A DNA stretch of 64,000 bases from Boswellia sacra (lineage: Eukaryota > Streptophyta > Magnoliopsida > Sapindales > Burseraceae), in the NCBI GenBank assembly GCA_013180625.2, contig SNVD02014876.1, positions 1 through 64,000 of the forward strand, in the 5' to 3' direction. The number at the start of each line of letters is the position of its first letter. Position 1 is the stretch's first letter. The notes beneath the pieces are model-generated. The model did not search any database. It saw only the letters and a list, made by a program, of their open reading frames with translations, and was not told where the DNA came from. Both the position numbers and the translations under genes were made by a program. Below, one piece after another: positions 12,200 to 23,867 of the stretch.

Positions 12200-13336
12200 C
12201 AATCCCTAGCCAACTTATTGCTATTCCCTAGCAATTCAAGTGTAAATGAAATATGAAGAACTATTTTCGCATTTCAAACAAAAAGTCAGTTCAAGATCAC
12301 AGTTGCTATAAAGGTTATTTCAATCATAACTTCCAAAATTGAGCAAGTGTGAATCAAGCCAAAACCTTCCTACCACAAACCACAACACATATAGCCATGA
12401 AAATTACTCCATGTTAAAGCCTCAACTCCATATCCTCACAGGTGAATAACTGTTTGAAAAGGCTAGGATTTTTCTCATGGAGTTGGAAAACAGATAAGCA
12501 CTCAAGAAAAGGTCACATTTAAGGGCAGATAAACAAACTAACATTGATCCAAAGATAGGAAAATCAACTGTTTAGAATCAAACCATTCTTGCTAAATGCC
12601 AGCTTTAGGACTTCATTCATCTTGAGTGAACAAAAATAGAGCTTGGTGAGAAAGACTACTTTATAAAACTTTTGTCTTCTAAAATTGAATGAAGACATTA
12701 TTGAACTGAATTGACTCTTCTTTTTTTTTTTTACTCTTTTTTTTGTCTTTGTTTTTTTTAACAGGAATTGAAATTTCACCTTGAATCATCATTTAGCTAA
12801 ACAACCAAATAATCCCTCACTCCGAGTAATGACATTCTAAACAAAGATTAACCAATTCAAAGAATCAATGAAAGTTTGTAAGCTATTTTCTCAACTTCTC
12901 CACTCACTCAAAAGATATGTGAGATTAGAAAAAATGTAAACTTAAACATGGGATATTTCTTGGCTATATAGGTTGAATCATCCATCTTATCACAAGGCTT
13001 ATCATTGTGCTCAAAATAATTTCAGAAATCATTCTTTGATAACCTAAATAGAAAAGGTAACCCAAACCAAACAATTTTGAAATCATACCTAGATAGAAAA
13101 ACAAACTCATTTACACAAGAATTACTGAGAACACATGCAATAAATAGCTGTGAATGAAATACAACTCAAAAATCAAATCAAATCAAACTAGTTAAGATGC
13201 ATTTCAAAAGGTCAAAAATTTACTCCCTACTTTGCCATTCTTGATCTAATAGATCCAGAATGCGTCTTAAGAGATAATGAACTCTTTACTCTACCATTCT
13301 CAGACTAATAGATTTGTTGGTTGGCTTTGTTAACAA
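12200..13336 (-). other. Athila internal non-coding region near the 3' LTR
   Basis: No coding sequence was recognised between the 3' LTR and the LOG copy. Several T-rich runs on the plus strand (12719-12760) are A-rich in element orientation. Athila elements often carry an env-like ORF after integrase; nothing I can identify as one is present. Confidence 0.5.
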
Positions 13337-14184
13337 TTTTTTTTTTTGAAATGCAATACAAAACATAACATATGCCTACTATCTACCCACAACCAAATCA
13401 AAAAATTGTCCTTAACGTTTAAATGTAGAAAGAGAAAGTATATGAGATCACCTAAGGCTTCAATTATTCAAAAGAAACCAACCTAAAAGACACTTAAACA
13501 AAAATAAAATGTTGTGAACAAAGCCAAAAGTAAGAAAAGTTACAAATGAAGCGTCAGATCCAATTTGTGTTTATTGTTCATTCCCACTGACCAGTCAATT
13601 TGACATGCTGTAGGGTTAGGTTCATAAACAAAAGCTTGGAATTTATCAAGTAGTCCATTAGAAGTTGAAACAGAAATACGGATCTGTTGTGCCGATTGTG
13701 AGATAAAACTTTGTTCCACAGCTTGATTAACAAAACCCAATAAACAATCAAATAAATTATTGACATTCAACAAACCTATAGATTTTTGGTGGATATTGAG
13801 TTGGGCCCAAGAGGCAACTTGAAAGATTTCTTCCAATGTTCTAAAACCTCCTGGTAAAACAATAAAGGCATCTGCATTTTGAATCATATAAGCCATGCGT
13901 TCATGCATGGATGAGACCTGTAATTCCTCCCCAACTGTTCTCCCAGTGATGTTAACTAAAGCTTTAGGGATAATACCTAAAACTTGACTTCGTCCTACGT
14001 ATGCAGTTGTTGACATACACCCCATTAACCCAACGTTATATCCATCATAAACTAAATTAAGTTTTCACTCAGCTAGAACCCTACCAAGATTGTGAGCTGC
14101 TTCTACAAATGCTATACTTTTACCAGGCTAAGATCCACAAAATACACATATATTTCAGAATTGACGAGCTAAGGTTCCCTTCAT
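13337..14184 (-). pseudogene. LOG-type cytokinin phosphoribohydrolase, intronless retrocopy
   Basis: A continuous minus-strand frame from ATG 14184 to the stop at 13540 (215 codons) matches the LONELY GUY family end to end. LOG enzymes hydrolyse cytokinin riboside 5'-monophosphates to free cytokinins. Visible family landmarks: ICVFCGS near the N-terminus, then LVYDGYNVGLMG, VLGIIPKAL, SMHERMAYM, the nucleotide-binding loop as PGGFRTLEE, WAQLNIHQK and GLLNVNN. The family loop is PGGxGTxxE, so its second-block glycine is now arginine. Three in-frame stops lie at codons 10 (14157-14155), 19 (14130-14128) and 40 (14067-14065); the next 174 codons are open. Plant LOG genes have several introns and none is present, indicating an RNA-derived copy. 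An 11-T run (13337-13347) about 190 bp past the stop could be its poly-A tail. It lies between integrase and the 3' LTR in the element's own orientation. Confidence 0.85.
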
Positions 14185-15370
14185 TTTGATACAACTCACT
14201 AACTATGTATATGCAAATGAAGAACATGAGATATATTTACAAAATGCAAAAAGGTATTATGATAATGACATTTATATAGGTAGCTCAACTGTTTGTCTAA
14301 AAAATGTTGAAAATAAAAATAAAATAATAAAATAAAAATAAGAATTCAAAAATAGTGGCAAGCATGCATATGTACAAGTAGTTATGATTGTTGCTCACAT
14401 CTTCCTCTGGTTTTACATCTAATAACGGATGAAATACCTTTTATGACTTGGGGATATGCTTCCCATCTGATTTTCTTATAAATTGACAAACAAGATTGTT
14501 TCAAGTCAGATTCCTAAGACTATAGCGTTCCTTGCTCTTCTCAAAATTGTGTCCATAATTTTAAAATCTCTCAGTAAACAATTCCACAAGGATGCGTCTC
14601 AAGAGTCAATAAGATATTATCTAGAGACTCCTTACTCAGTCTATCTCTAATGAACTGAATGTTATCTTCTCAATTTTCAGACACAAATCACAAAGAGCGA
14701 CATCGCTTGTTACAGGTCTATCATGCACATTTGTGACAGGCTTGCAATCTATTTGCTCTCCGCTTTTTCGCATAAGAGCTTTTACCCAAACCAAGCATAA
14801 AGGAAACAAAGGCTTTTGAACATTCACCAGCCAATCAGACATTGGCTTCAATTAACCATCATAGATCAATAGTTAAACCCATGAGCATTAGCAATTTTAG
14901 CCTCTCAAACTATGCTTTGTAAATTTTGAGTAATGCATTTGGAGGAAGAAAAGGAAAATGTTTACAAAGGTTTGAAAGAATCATATCCATTTTGAAAAAA
15001 AAAAAAGATGAATGCATGATTTTTGTTTGGGTTACAGTTTTTAGGGAAGTAGAAAACCGACTTCAATACTCACGGAGTACCGTACCCGCCACTTGACCAA
15101 AAAATAAAATAAAAACACGCAAAAGAAAATAAAAACAAAAATAGAAAATAAAGTACAAAATATGGTACAAACAGATAATAAAAGCAAAGACAAAGTCGAG
15201 ATATAGTGCAAACAGATAATAAAAGCAAGACAACGAGATAATAAAAGCAAAAACAAGGTCAAGATATGGTACAGACAGCAGACAGATAGAACTTGATTAA
15301 TTATGATAGATAGGAGGCATAAGAGAGATATCTTCGAGACACATAAATTGGCTTTCTTTTTTCACAAAAT
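14185..15370 (-). other. Athila region between integrase and the LOG copy
   Basis: A minus-strand ORF of 71 codons (14636-14851, MKPMSDWLVNVQKP..) is not recognised. On the plus strand 15155-15275 consists of short repeats built on CAGATAATAAAAGCAA, present about three times. The rest is A-rich. This is where other Athila elements may hold additional sequence, but no known domain is visible. Confidence 0.4.
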
Positions 15371-16558
15371 TTTTTTAACCACTACCCATTAACTTTGAAA
15401 ATTTGCCCATCAATGGGTCCTCAATCTTAACTGCTCCATTAGAAAAAATGTGCTTTACCACAAATGGCTTGGTCCATCGAGATATCAACTTTCTAGGGTG
15501 TAAATACAATCAAGAATTATAAAGATAAACCCGTTGATTTAGCTCAAAGTTTTTCCTCAAGATTTGTTTGTCATGAGCCGCTTTCATCTTAGCTTCGTAG
15601 ATCTTGGAGTTGTCATAGGCATCGTTCTGCAATTCTTCTATTTCTGGTAATTGTTACTTTCTTTGAAGACCTGCAACACTCAAATCAAAGTTAAGGGCTT
15701 TAATAGCCCACCAAGCTTTATGTTCTAGCTCAATAGGTAAATGACAAGCTTTCCCAAACAAGGGAAGGGGGACATTCCTAGGATAGTTTTGTAAGCAGTG
15801 CAGTATGCCTATAATGCATCAGAAAGGTGTAAAGACCAGTCTTTGTGATTCAGGTTTGCTAGAATCTGCTTGACCTCCCTATTTGCGAGCTCAGCTTGCC
15901 CATTTGTTTATGGGTGGTATGCAGTAGAAATCTTATGAAGAGCACCATAAGTGCGCATCAAAGCTTCAAAAGAACGGTTACATAAATGTGTCCCTTTCTC
16001 ACTGATGATGACACGTGGCGTACAAAGCCTACACAACATGTTTTCTTTTAAGAACTTTACCACGGTTGTGTTATCATTAGTACCACAAGCCATAGCCTCC
16101 ACCCATTTGGACACGTAATCAACAACTAGAAGAATGTAAAGATAACCAAAAGATGTAGGAAAAGGTCTCATAAAATCAATATCCCAACAGTCAAATATCT
16201 CAATAACAAGAATAGGGTTAGGAGGCATCATGCGATGGCGAGATAAAACACCCAACTTTTGGCATCTTTCACACGAACGACAAAAATTGTTGGTATCTTT
16301 GAACAAAGTGGGCCAGTAGAGCCCACACCATAAAACTTTTGCGACAGTCTTTTTTATTAAGAAATGACCATCATAAGCAGCACTACGGCAAAAGTTTAAG
16401 ACACTAGCAATTTCATTGTTAGGAATGCAACGCCGCATAATTTGGTCAGGAGAATATTTCAAAAGATAAGGATCATCCCAATGAAAATTGTGCACCTCAA
16501 CCAAGAACTTACACTTATCTTGTACAATCCAGTTAGATGGAACTCCTCCGCAAACCAA
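15371..16558 (-). pseudogene. Athila integrase, decayed
   Basis: The minus frame carries the N-terminal zinc finger (GHFLIKKT..CRSCERCQKLG), then the core with DIDFMRPFP holding the first catalytic aspartate. In the second catalytic block the expected aspartate is glutamate (IISEKGTH). After the longest open part ends at 15908 the frame continues with stops through TNGQAELANREVKQIL, the motif holding the third acidic residue. It ends with a C-terminal stretch reading GQIFKVNG near 15390-15410. Stops and the D-to-E change make a functional product unlikely. Confidence 0.85.
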
Positions 16559-16693
16559 GTAATTTACAATATGTGCATACCAAGGTACTTGACTTACAGT
16601 GAAACGATGTTCGTTAGGGAGATCATCTTGAATGGGTTGGACATTAGTGGAATCATGGAACTCAAGACAAGATAAATGATCTGCTATAACGTT

Positions 16694-17149
16694 TTAGACA
16701 TCCTTCTTGTCTTTAATGGTTAGATCAAATTCTTGCAAAAGAAGAATATAACTAATTAGATGGGCTTTAGCATCCTTTTTAGAAAAAAGGTACTTAAGAG
16801 CTGTGTGGTCAGTAAACACAGTAATAGATGAACCAATTAAATGAGAACGAAATTTCTCCAAGGCAAAAACAACAGCTAATAGTTCCTTTTCAATAGTAGA
16901 ATAATTCCTTTGAGCATCATCCAAGGTCCTACTAGGGTAGTGAACAACAAAGGGTTTCCCCTCCCTTCATTGACCAAGGACTGCTCCTAAAGAATAGTTA
17001 CTAGCGTCACACATAATCTCAAATGGAAGGTTCCAATTAGGTGACTGCATAATGAGAGTAATGGTGAGTTTGGCAATTAGTGTCTGAAATGCTTCCTCGT
17101 AAGCTTGAGTCCACACAAATTCAGCATCTTTTAATAAGAGGTTACACAA
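16694..17149 (-). pseudogene. Athila RNase H domain, broken
   Basis: Two minus-strand pieces. The first (17149-16967) has FEIMCDASNYSLGAVLGQ, the first acidic block of the Ty3-type RNase H. The second (16924-16694) has [19 protein letters not shown] and [12 protein letters not shown], the second and third blocks. A stop separates them. The wording is close to Athila RNase H. Confidence 0.85.
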
Positions 17150-17173
17150 TGGTCTAGATATAAAAGAAAAATT

Positions 17174-18239
17174 TTATATAAACCTCCTATAAAAACCAGC
17201 ATACCCTAGAAAAGATCGGACATCTTTTATTATTTTGGGTGTAGGTAATTTAGAGATCAACTCGATTTTAGCCTTGTCAACCTCCATTCCTCTTTCTAAA
17301 ATAATGTGTCCCAAAACAATCCCAGAAGACACCATGAAATGACACTTTTTCCAATTAAGCACAAGTCCATTTTCTTCACACCTACTCAAAACAGATTTTA
17401 AGTTAAGTAGACATGAATTAAAAGAGTTACCAAAAATAGTCAAATCATCCATAAAAACCTCCATGCATTTTTCAACCATGTCTAAGAAAATACAAAGCAT
17501 GCAACGTTGAAAAGTAGCTGGTGCATTATATAATCCAAATGGCATCTTACAAAAAGCATAAGTACCAAAGGGCATGTGAAGGTAGTCTTATCTTGATCCT
17601 CTATAGCTATCTCTATCTAGTAATATCCTGAGTACCCATCCAAAAAGTAATAAAAAGGATGGCCAGCTACATGTTCCCTGATTTGATCAATAAAAGGCAA
17701 TAAAAAGTAGTCTTTTCGAGTGGCTATGTTTAATTTCCTATGATCAATGGAAATTCGCCATCCGGTTACCACCCTAGTTGGAACAAACACTCCTTTATCA
17801 TTTTGAACCACAGTTACTCCGGATTTCTTAGGCACTACCTATGTTGGACTTACCCATTGACTATCAGATAGTGGATAGATTATACCTACATCTAATAGTT
17901 TAAGACTTCTTTCTTTACCACTTCTTTCATTGTTGGGTTAAGTCTTCTTTAGAGGTCTCTATGAGGTTGGGTACCTTCCTCTAGATGGATTCTATGGGAA
18001 CATATTAATGGAGAAATATCTTTAATATCAGCTATAGTCCAACCTAGTGCAAACTTATGTTCTTTTAAAAAGTTTATAAATTTTTCATCTTGTTCAACAC
18101 TAAGTTTTGAAGCAATAATAACAGGAAAGGTATCACCTGCTCCCAAAAATACATGCTTCAAACCTTTGGGTAGTGGAGAAAGTTTAACTTTTGGTGCCTC
18201 TAAGTTATAGGGTTTTGGCTTCTGTCCTCCACGAGGCAA
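17174..18239 (-). pseudogene. Athila reverse transcriptase, broken
   Basis: Three minus-strand pieces. 18239-17949 holds the linker ahead of RT. 17835-17617 holds WRISIDHRKLN and the first fingers/palm motifs ending in DGYSGYY. 17575-17174 holds CKMPFGLYNAPATFQRCM, the catalytic box FMDDLTIFG, KCHFMVSSGIVLGH and SFLGYAGFYRRFI. The catalytic aspartates survive, but stops at the piece ends and frame changes block translation. Confidence 0.88.
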
Positions 18240-19280
18240 TTCTTCAAAGCATGGTTACCAAAATCGAGTCCTTTTATCCTGTGAGTCAAAACACCAAACA
18301 CATTAGTCGTGTGATCAGATAAAATAAATCTTCAAAATCAGAATCAATAAGGTATTCTAAAGATTTAGAATCCTATTTTCCATAAGTCTCCTATGTGATA
18401 AATGTGTCTATCATATATAAATGATAGCAGTCATCCTCCTCTCATGGTTGCTTTACAATATGAAAAATATTCACTTCAAGAGTCATATTCCCAAATGATA
18501 ATTTCATAAGACCATTCCTACAATTAATAACAGAGTTAGCAGTGGCAAGAAAAGGTCTTCCTAAAACAAGAGGGATTTTGGACTTCATATTAACCACAAA
18601 CTAAGTATCCAAAACAAGAAAATCAACAGGGTAATAAAATTTATCAATTTGTAATAGAACATATTCCACTATTCCCCGTGGTTTCTTGACAGATCGATCG
18701 GCCAATTGTAAAACTATGGATGTGGGTTTGATCTCTCTAAGTCCTGCATAAGTAAACAGAATAGGGCATGAGATTAACACTTGCTCCCAAGTCTAACAAA
18801 GCTTGACTGAATTCATGTGTCCCAATCTGGTAGAAAATTGTAGGATACCCTGGATCTTTGTACTTGGGTGGCGCTTTCTATTCAATTACTACAATTACCT
18901 GTTCCGTCAAGAATGAAATCTTCTTTACATGGTGCTTTCTTTTGATGGTGCATAGATCCTTGATAACTTTGGTGTAAGCCGGAACCTGTTTAATTACATG
19001 CAACAAGGGAAGATTAATCTTAACTTGTTTCAAGTGTTCTAAAATCTCATCTTGAATTGTTTAGTTTTTCCCATTAGATCTGAGAGCATCTTTATTTTCC
19101 ATTGTTGTGTTGATTGGTAATGTAGACTCATTTAAAATCTTTCCACTTTGAGTAGTGATGGCATTTACATGTTTGAGATTTTGTGTGTTAGAAGTAGAAG
19201 CTTGTGCCATATGTTACCCCTTCGGATTAGACTGAGTTTGAGATGGAAACTTACCTCGCTTTTGTATAGCCAAAGCACTG
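18240..19280 (-). pseudogene. Athila protease region, degenerate
   Basis: Minus-strand reading with interruptions shows the usual gypsy protease surroundings: a stretch with LQLADRSVKKPRG, then FLVLDT, then IPLVLGRPFLATANSVI (about 18560-18510), equivalent to the conserved LGRPFL block of retroviral-type aspartyl proteases. The active-site triplet itself is not clearly readable. Confidence 0.65.
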
Positions 19281-19281
19281 A

Positions 19282-20484
19282 TTAGCTTAGTGATTTGACT
19301 TTGATCTCCTTGTTCTCTTCTACCACTTGTGCAAGAACTATTTTAAATTTTTGGTTAGTCTTATTTTGGGCCTCCATAAATGCTTCTAAGGTGTCCTCTA
19401 AGGAATTCCTAACTTGTGGTGCATTGTATTGAGGTGCTTGATAAGACTTGGTTGGTTGTTGTTCCTGTGTCCATTGGTTGTTGTTTTGGGGGTTAGATTT
19501 CCAACCAAAGTTTGGGTGGTTTCTCCAGCCAAGGTTATAGGTTTCAGAATAGGGTGAATAATGCTTTTTGTACATCTCTAAGGCATTACATTGTTCTTTA
19601 TGCACCCCTCTCATCTCACTATAAGTTGGAAAATCTTGTGATTCAACCCCTCTACAAACAAAGCATGTATCTTGTGATTCAACCTCAGCAACCGTGTGGG
19701 TGAACTTCCTATCTTTGGTTTTTAAGGCTTCTAATTCCCTAGTTAAGACTTCTAATTGGGATTTAAGGTTGTCCTCTTCCCTAAGATGGTAAATTCCACT
19801 AGGTCGTATTATATTTGTGCTATCTGTAATGCTAGGTCCATTCTATGTGTGGGCTTTTTCAGCCAAGTCTTTGAGGAATTCTATGGCTTCCTTAGAGTCT
19901 TTTTGAAGGACCTCCCCATTACTCATCATGTCAACAAATTGGCACTCCCAAATCATGAGTCCCTCATAGAAATAACTAACCAAGCGCCAATTTTCATACC
20001 CATGGTGAGGACACATGTTTAACAACTCTTTAAATCTCTCCCATGTTTAGTACAAGTTTTCACTATCTTTTTGAGAGAAAGAGGAAATTTATCTTTTTAG
20101 GCCATTAGTCTTATGCTGTGGAAAATATTTGTTAAAAAACACTTAGGTCATTTCTGCCCAGGTTCCTATGGATCTCGGCCTTAAAGAGTATAGCCAACTC
20201 TTTGCTTTGTCTTTTAGAGAGAAAGGGAACAATTTTAACCTAACAGAATCTATGGCATTGGCCTGACTATAGAAGGTGCCTACTACTTCTTCAAATTTCT
20301 TAACATGCACATAAGGGTTTTCACTATCTAAACCATGGAAAGCGGGTAAAAGATGTATTATCCTAGGGTCAAAGTTCATCTTTGGTGTGTTGGGTGGAAA
20401 TATGATACATGATGGTGTGGCTGTGCGGGTAAGATGCAAGTAATCTTTTAGAGTTTTAATAGGGTTATCCTTATGTTGGCTCAT
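19282..20484 (-). pseudogene. Athila gag, degenerate
   Basis: The minus strand from ATG 20484 gives a plant Ty3/gypsy gag region with HLLPAFHGLDSENPYVHV and LFPFSLKDKAKSWLYSL, then WAEMT at the first interruption. The frame continues in pieces through WERFKELLNMCPHHGYENW..YFYEGL (20040-19930) and a proline/glutamine-rich tail (19614-19282, NNQWTQEQQPTKSYQ). Multiple stops are present. Confidence 0.82.
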
Positions 20485-21122
20485 TGTATCAGAATTAGAA
20501 GATGAAGATGAACTAAGAAGTGGGTTTTCTTAAGTTACAAAATCTAGTTGTGGTTCTAATTCTGCTTTCTTCATAAATATCCCTCTTTTGTCTCTAGATC
20601 GCTTCATACATCACAATTTGTCTCTTTTTTTTAATACAAGAAAATTCTCAAATAAAGTCAAAAAGCAATAAGATAAAAAGGTTAGAAAGAAGAAGAAAAA
20701 AAATAAAACAAACTAGGTGGCAAAGCCAACCTTTGACAAGTATATGCAGAATAAAAAAAGGAAATAAAATAAAAGAAACAAAATGGCAAAGCCAACCTTT
20801 CAAATATAAAACAAGAATATTAAAAGGCTATAATTTAAAAAGTTAGAAGTTAAGAGCACAAAAAAAATTAGGTGCATAAAAATAAAAATTAGGTGCATAA
20901 AAATAAAAGTTAGCACAAGAATAATTAAGAAAACAAAATATTAAAAAAATGAAAAATAAGAGAATAATAATTAGAGTTAGGCAAGATTAGGAAAATTTAG
21001 GCAAAGTTCGCAAAAGTTAAGAAATTATTTAAAGCAAAAAAAAAAGAAAAGAAAAGAAACTAAGAGATGAAATTTTAGAAGAAAAAGAAATGAAAAATAT
21101 AAACCATCTTTCGTCTATTTCG
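20485..21122 (-). other. Athila 5' leader
   Basis: Non-coding stretch between the primer-binding site and gag, purine-rich on the plus strand. It contains internal duplications: GGCAAAGCCAACCTTT twice (about 20719 and 20784) and ATTAGGTGCATAAAAATAAA twice (about 20868-20910). Confidence 0.6.
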
Positions 21123-21142
21123 CCTTCCCGGCAATGACGCCA
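21123..21142 (-). promoter_or_regulatory. Athila primer-binding site
   Basis: The minus strand reads TGGCGTCATTGCCGGGAAGG five bases inside the 5' LTR. It resembles the tRNA primer-binding sites TGGCGCCGTTGCCGGGG common in Athila/Tat elements, and fixes the element's orientation. Confidence 0.7.
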
Positions 21143-21147
21143 AATTT

Positions 21148-22563
21148 CTTTTATGCCCAAAATATACCGCAGTTATTATAGTATAAGTTGAGGTGTCGAA
21201 TACACAAGGAGGTTTCGACAAAAGAGGTAGTAAAACAAAAATACTAAAAAGATAATAAAGGCATAAAATTTAACTTTGAAATGATTTGTCATAAAAAGAC
21301 TACAATGTATAATAATTGAAAGCAATCGATGGTAACTGATATGTACGGCATTGAGAATCACTTATATGTTTTGTAAATCTAATCCCTACTTTGATTCAAC
21401 AATTATAACTCAATTAAAAGTTTCATATCCCAAACAATCAATCGAAAAATATGTATCGTAATGCATATTTGATAAACTCATGTATTTGATATGCATAAAC
21501 TCTTTACAAGCAATATTTACCAACAACGTTCATCCTTACAAGTAATCCAAAAGCAACAATATATCAATTGACAATATTACAATAAAAGATTAACTCATAA
21601 AAAGAAACTACCCGTAATAATTATAATTCAACGTGAATCACATAAAGAAAGCATGACTGAATTTATATGAAATTGATAATTATAACTTCTGGATTAAAGA
21701 GAAATTACAAGACGAGAAAGAGTTTAACACCTAAACAAACATACAAACTTTATAGCCCTTGAGGAAGATTCAAAGTTGAGAAATAGATAAACTACACATA
21801 CAAATTCATCTCTAGCCTTACCAAGAATTCTAGCCTAACTTACAATTCATTCCCATCATTTCTAAAGAGAAAATACAAAAGAGAATTGTAATGCACAATG
21901 ATGTAATGGAATTCAAAGGATTTTTCTCCTCTCTCATTCAACTCCTCAAGTTGTCCTTCTATAGGTGATTAAATGGAACTGTTTTAGTATGAACCAATCT
22001 TCCACATTTTCGGCCACCAAACCTTCCACCAACTTGCAACATATTTTTTGCTACCAAAACGATTGAACTAGGCTTTGTGAAAAACATGAAAGTTGTAGCT
22101 TTTTGTCTCATCTTTTCACGACCACCAGATTCATGCAATTTGGTCAAGTCTTCTATTAGATATGGTCAAAATACTAAACATGGGTCAGATTGAGCAACAA
22201 CTAGAGTTCAGTTTTGTTGTGTCTCAATTTTGGCCCATCAACTGTTGGATTTGGGCTTTTGATTATTCTTCAACTTTGTGTAGGATCGGGTCATGTTGCT
22301 CCAAGTTCAAGAATCTCTTCATTTTGATTTATAGATTGAGAGTTATGTCCATTTTATTAAACTTGTACAAAGATTTCCATTAATCTCAATTTTAGGACAA
22401 CACTTTATTTCAAAATAAAGACTAAAAAAATGCAAAAGAAATGAAACAAATGTAAAAGAGGTATAAGGAAAATAATTATGGTAAAATATCGTAAAAGTTT
22501 TATAACATTAACCAATTAGCATTAATTATTTATGCTTAAGAGTGTATTTTCATGCGTTTATCA
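21148..22563 (-). repeat. Athila 5' LTR
   Basis: Partner of 10788-12199. It begins on the minus strand TGATAAACGCATG. Its inner end reads GGGCATAAAAG, so the terminal CA of the other copy has changed here. It is followed by CTATG at 22564-22568. Confidence 0.9.
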
Positions 22564-22595
22564 CTATGTAATTATTAATTTTTTCAAAAAAAAAA
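22564..22595 (+). mobile_element. 3' tail of the LINE, cut off by the Athila insertion
   Basis: After the CTATG duplication the sequence reads TAATTATTAATTTTTTC and then ten A (22586-22595). Joined conceptually to the LINE at 10787 this resembles the 3' end of the second LINE copy at 23.9 kb, which also ends in an AT-rich tract and poly-A. Directly after the poly-A the segmental-duplication sequence resumes. Confidence 0.75.
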
Positions 22596-22680
22596 GTTAT
22601 CTTGGATTTAGATTATCGTAATTAATTAGTTATTTATCTTGTTATTTCTAAGAACAATACTCATAGGAGTTATTATATGA
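22596..22680. repeat. Segmental duplication copy A, right part
   Basis: GTTATCTTGGATTTAGATTA and AGTTATTTATCTTGTTATTTC match 27297-27360 (GTTATTTTGGATTTAGATTA and AGTTATTTATCTTGTTATTTC). This is the continuation of 7110-7741 once the LINE and Athila insertions are removed. Confidence 0.75.
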
Positions 22681-23369
22681 AAATTCAACAAAACGAAGGT
22701 TTCAAGTATTTTCTAAGAAGGAAAATAAAATATTTTAATTGCTGCGATTGTTCCATTTCATTATCTCCAAAGAAGGAAAATAAACAAAAATCAATAAGAG
22801 AATCTATTGCATATATAAGTGACAATGAGTTGTACAAGAAGCATTGAGTAGCATTTGAAGAATCTTGATAAGATATTGAGATATTAAGTTGGTTTGGAAT
22901 TGTTGTGCTAGAGGAAATTGCTTTAGAAAAGTGATGTAGGAAAAATCTTTTTTTAGTTGTGCTGTGAGAGCAAGCTAAGGGTATTCCATAAAATTAATTT
23001 TTAAAATTGTTGCACTATCTAAAAGCTATGATTATGTGTTTAATAAACTTGATTTTCAAAATGATTTTCAAAATGATTTTCAATATAAATAGATTTCTAA
23101 AAATATATATACATATATAATCATTAATACTTAAGTTACTTTAAAATTAAATATTAAAAATTATTAAATTATTTTTTAAAAATTATTATATTAAAATAAT
23201 TGAATATATTTTTTGATTAAATTTTAAAACATTTAAAAAACTTACACCAGACCTTGCTAGCCATCGATAGCCTAGAGCATCCAGCTATACTGCCATGACC
23301 AGCATGGTCCTTAGAATATTTTCTCTTCATATCTGTCAACCTTTCTACCATTTATGCAACTTATCAACA

Positions 23370-23417
23370 GGATTTGGCGGTTGAAGGTTGAAGTTTTAGC
23401 CTTCAACTGCCAAATCC
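23370..23417. other. Inverted repeat (hairpin), 18-bp stem
   Basis: GGATTTGGCGGTTGAAGG is followed after 12 bases by CCTTCAACTGCCAAATCC. The arms pair over 18 positions with one mismatched position (C opposite A). The surroundings are not obviously a TIR element. Confidence 0.8.
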
Positions 23418-23850
23418 CATCGATCAAGGGCGTAAATAGCATAAAGGTCGACGGATTTGGAGAGAGGATCTGTCAATGATCATGTTGGTGGTGGCGATGA
23501 CAACGGAGACAAAAGGCCACCGGTATCTAGCAACAATAATTGTCAGCACCTACTTTTGAGTTTCCAATAATTTAATTTTAAAAAATAAATTAAAAATTTT
23601 AATATATTAACTAAAAATTAATTTATTAATATTAAAATTTAATATTAAGGATAATTTTTAATTTCTATTATTTGAAAAGAATAATTTTGGTATTTTAGTC
23701 TATCCAAATTTTCTCTTTTCAAAGCCAGACTTTCAAAAGTTGCCCCTTACTTGTTTTTCCATTCTAATACAAAAATAGATTCTTGAAGCAATCGCTTCCT
23801 AGACAATCAGTTTTTAAAGAGTTTACGAAACATCAAAATGAATGTAACTG

Positions 23851-23867
23851 GTAGTAGAATCTAAAAG
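23851..23867. repeat. 17-bp target-site duplication, left copy
   Basis: GTAGTAGAATCTAAAAG recurs without mismatch at 24377-24393 and brackets the retroposed insertion 23868-24376. Confidence 0.92.

Larger units (their letters stand above)
10788..22563 (-). mobile_element. Athila-type Ty3/gypsy retrotransposon with a captured LOG gene
   Basis: Complete 11.8-kb element on the minus strand: 5' LTR 21148-22563, primer-binding site, leader, gag, protease, RT, RNase H, integrase, a 3.2-kb downstream region holding a LOG retrocopy, and 3' LTR 10788-12199. The RT, RNase H and gag wording is typical of the Athila clade. All ORFs are interrupted, so the copy is dead. In the stretches aligned by eye the two LTRs differ at roughly one base in ten to twelve, so insertion is not recent. 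No clear polypurine tract was seen next to the 3' LTR; the bases there read GGCTAGGGATTG on the coding strand. Confidence 0.9.
22681..23867. other. Non-coding DNA with repeat-like ends
   Basis: No gene recognised. 23036-23080 repeats ATTTTCAAAATG. 23370-23417 is a strong hairpin. The stretch 22990-23830 has the look of an old non-autonomous DNA transposon (an AAAAGCTATGATTATGTG phrase near 23021 and a TCTTGAAGCAATCGCTTCCTA phrase near 23782), but no target duplication was found. Confidence 0.3.

Noticed and set aside
13578..13766. 62-codon minus-strand ORF
   Set aside because: Alternative frame of the LOG copy.
15908..20484. Ty3/gypsy ORFs as an intact retrovirus-like element
   Set aside because: Every domain is interrupted by stops or frame changes and one integrase catalytic aspartate is replaced.
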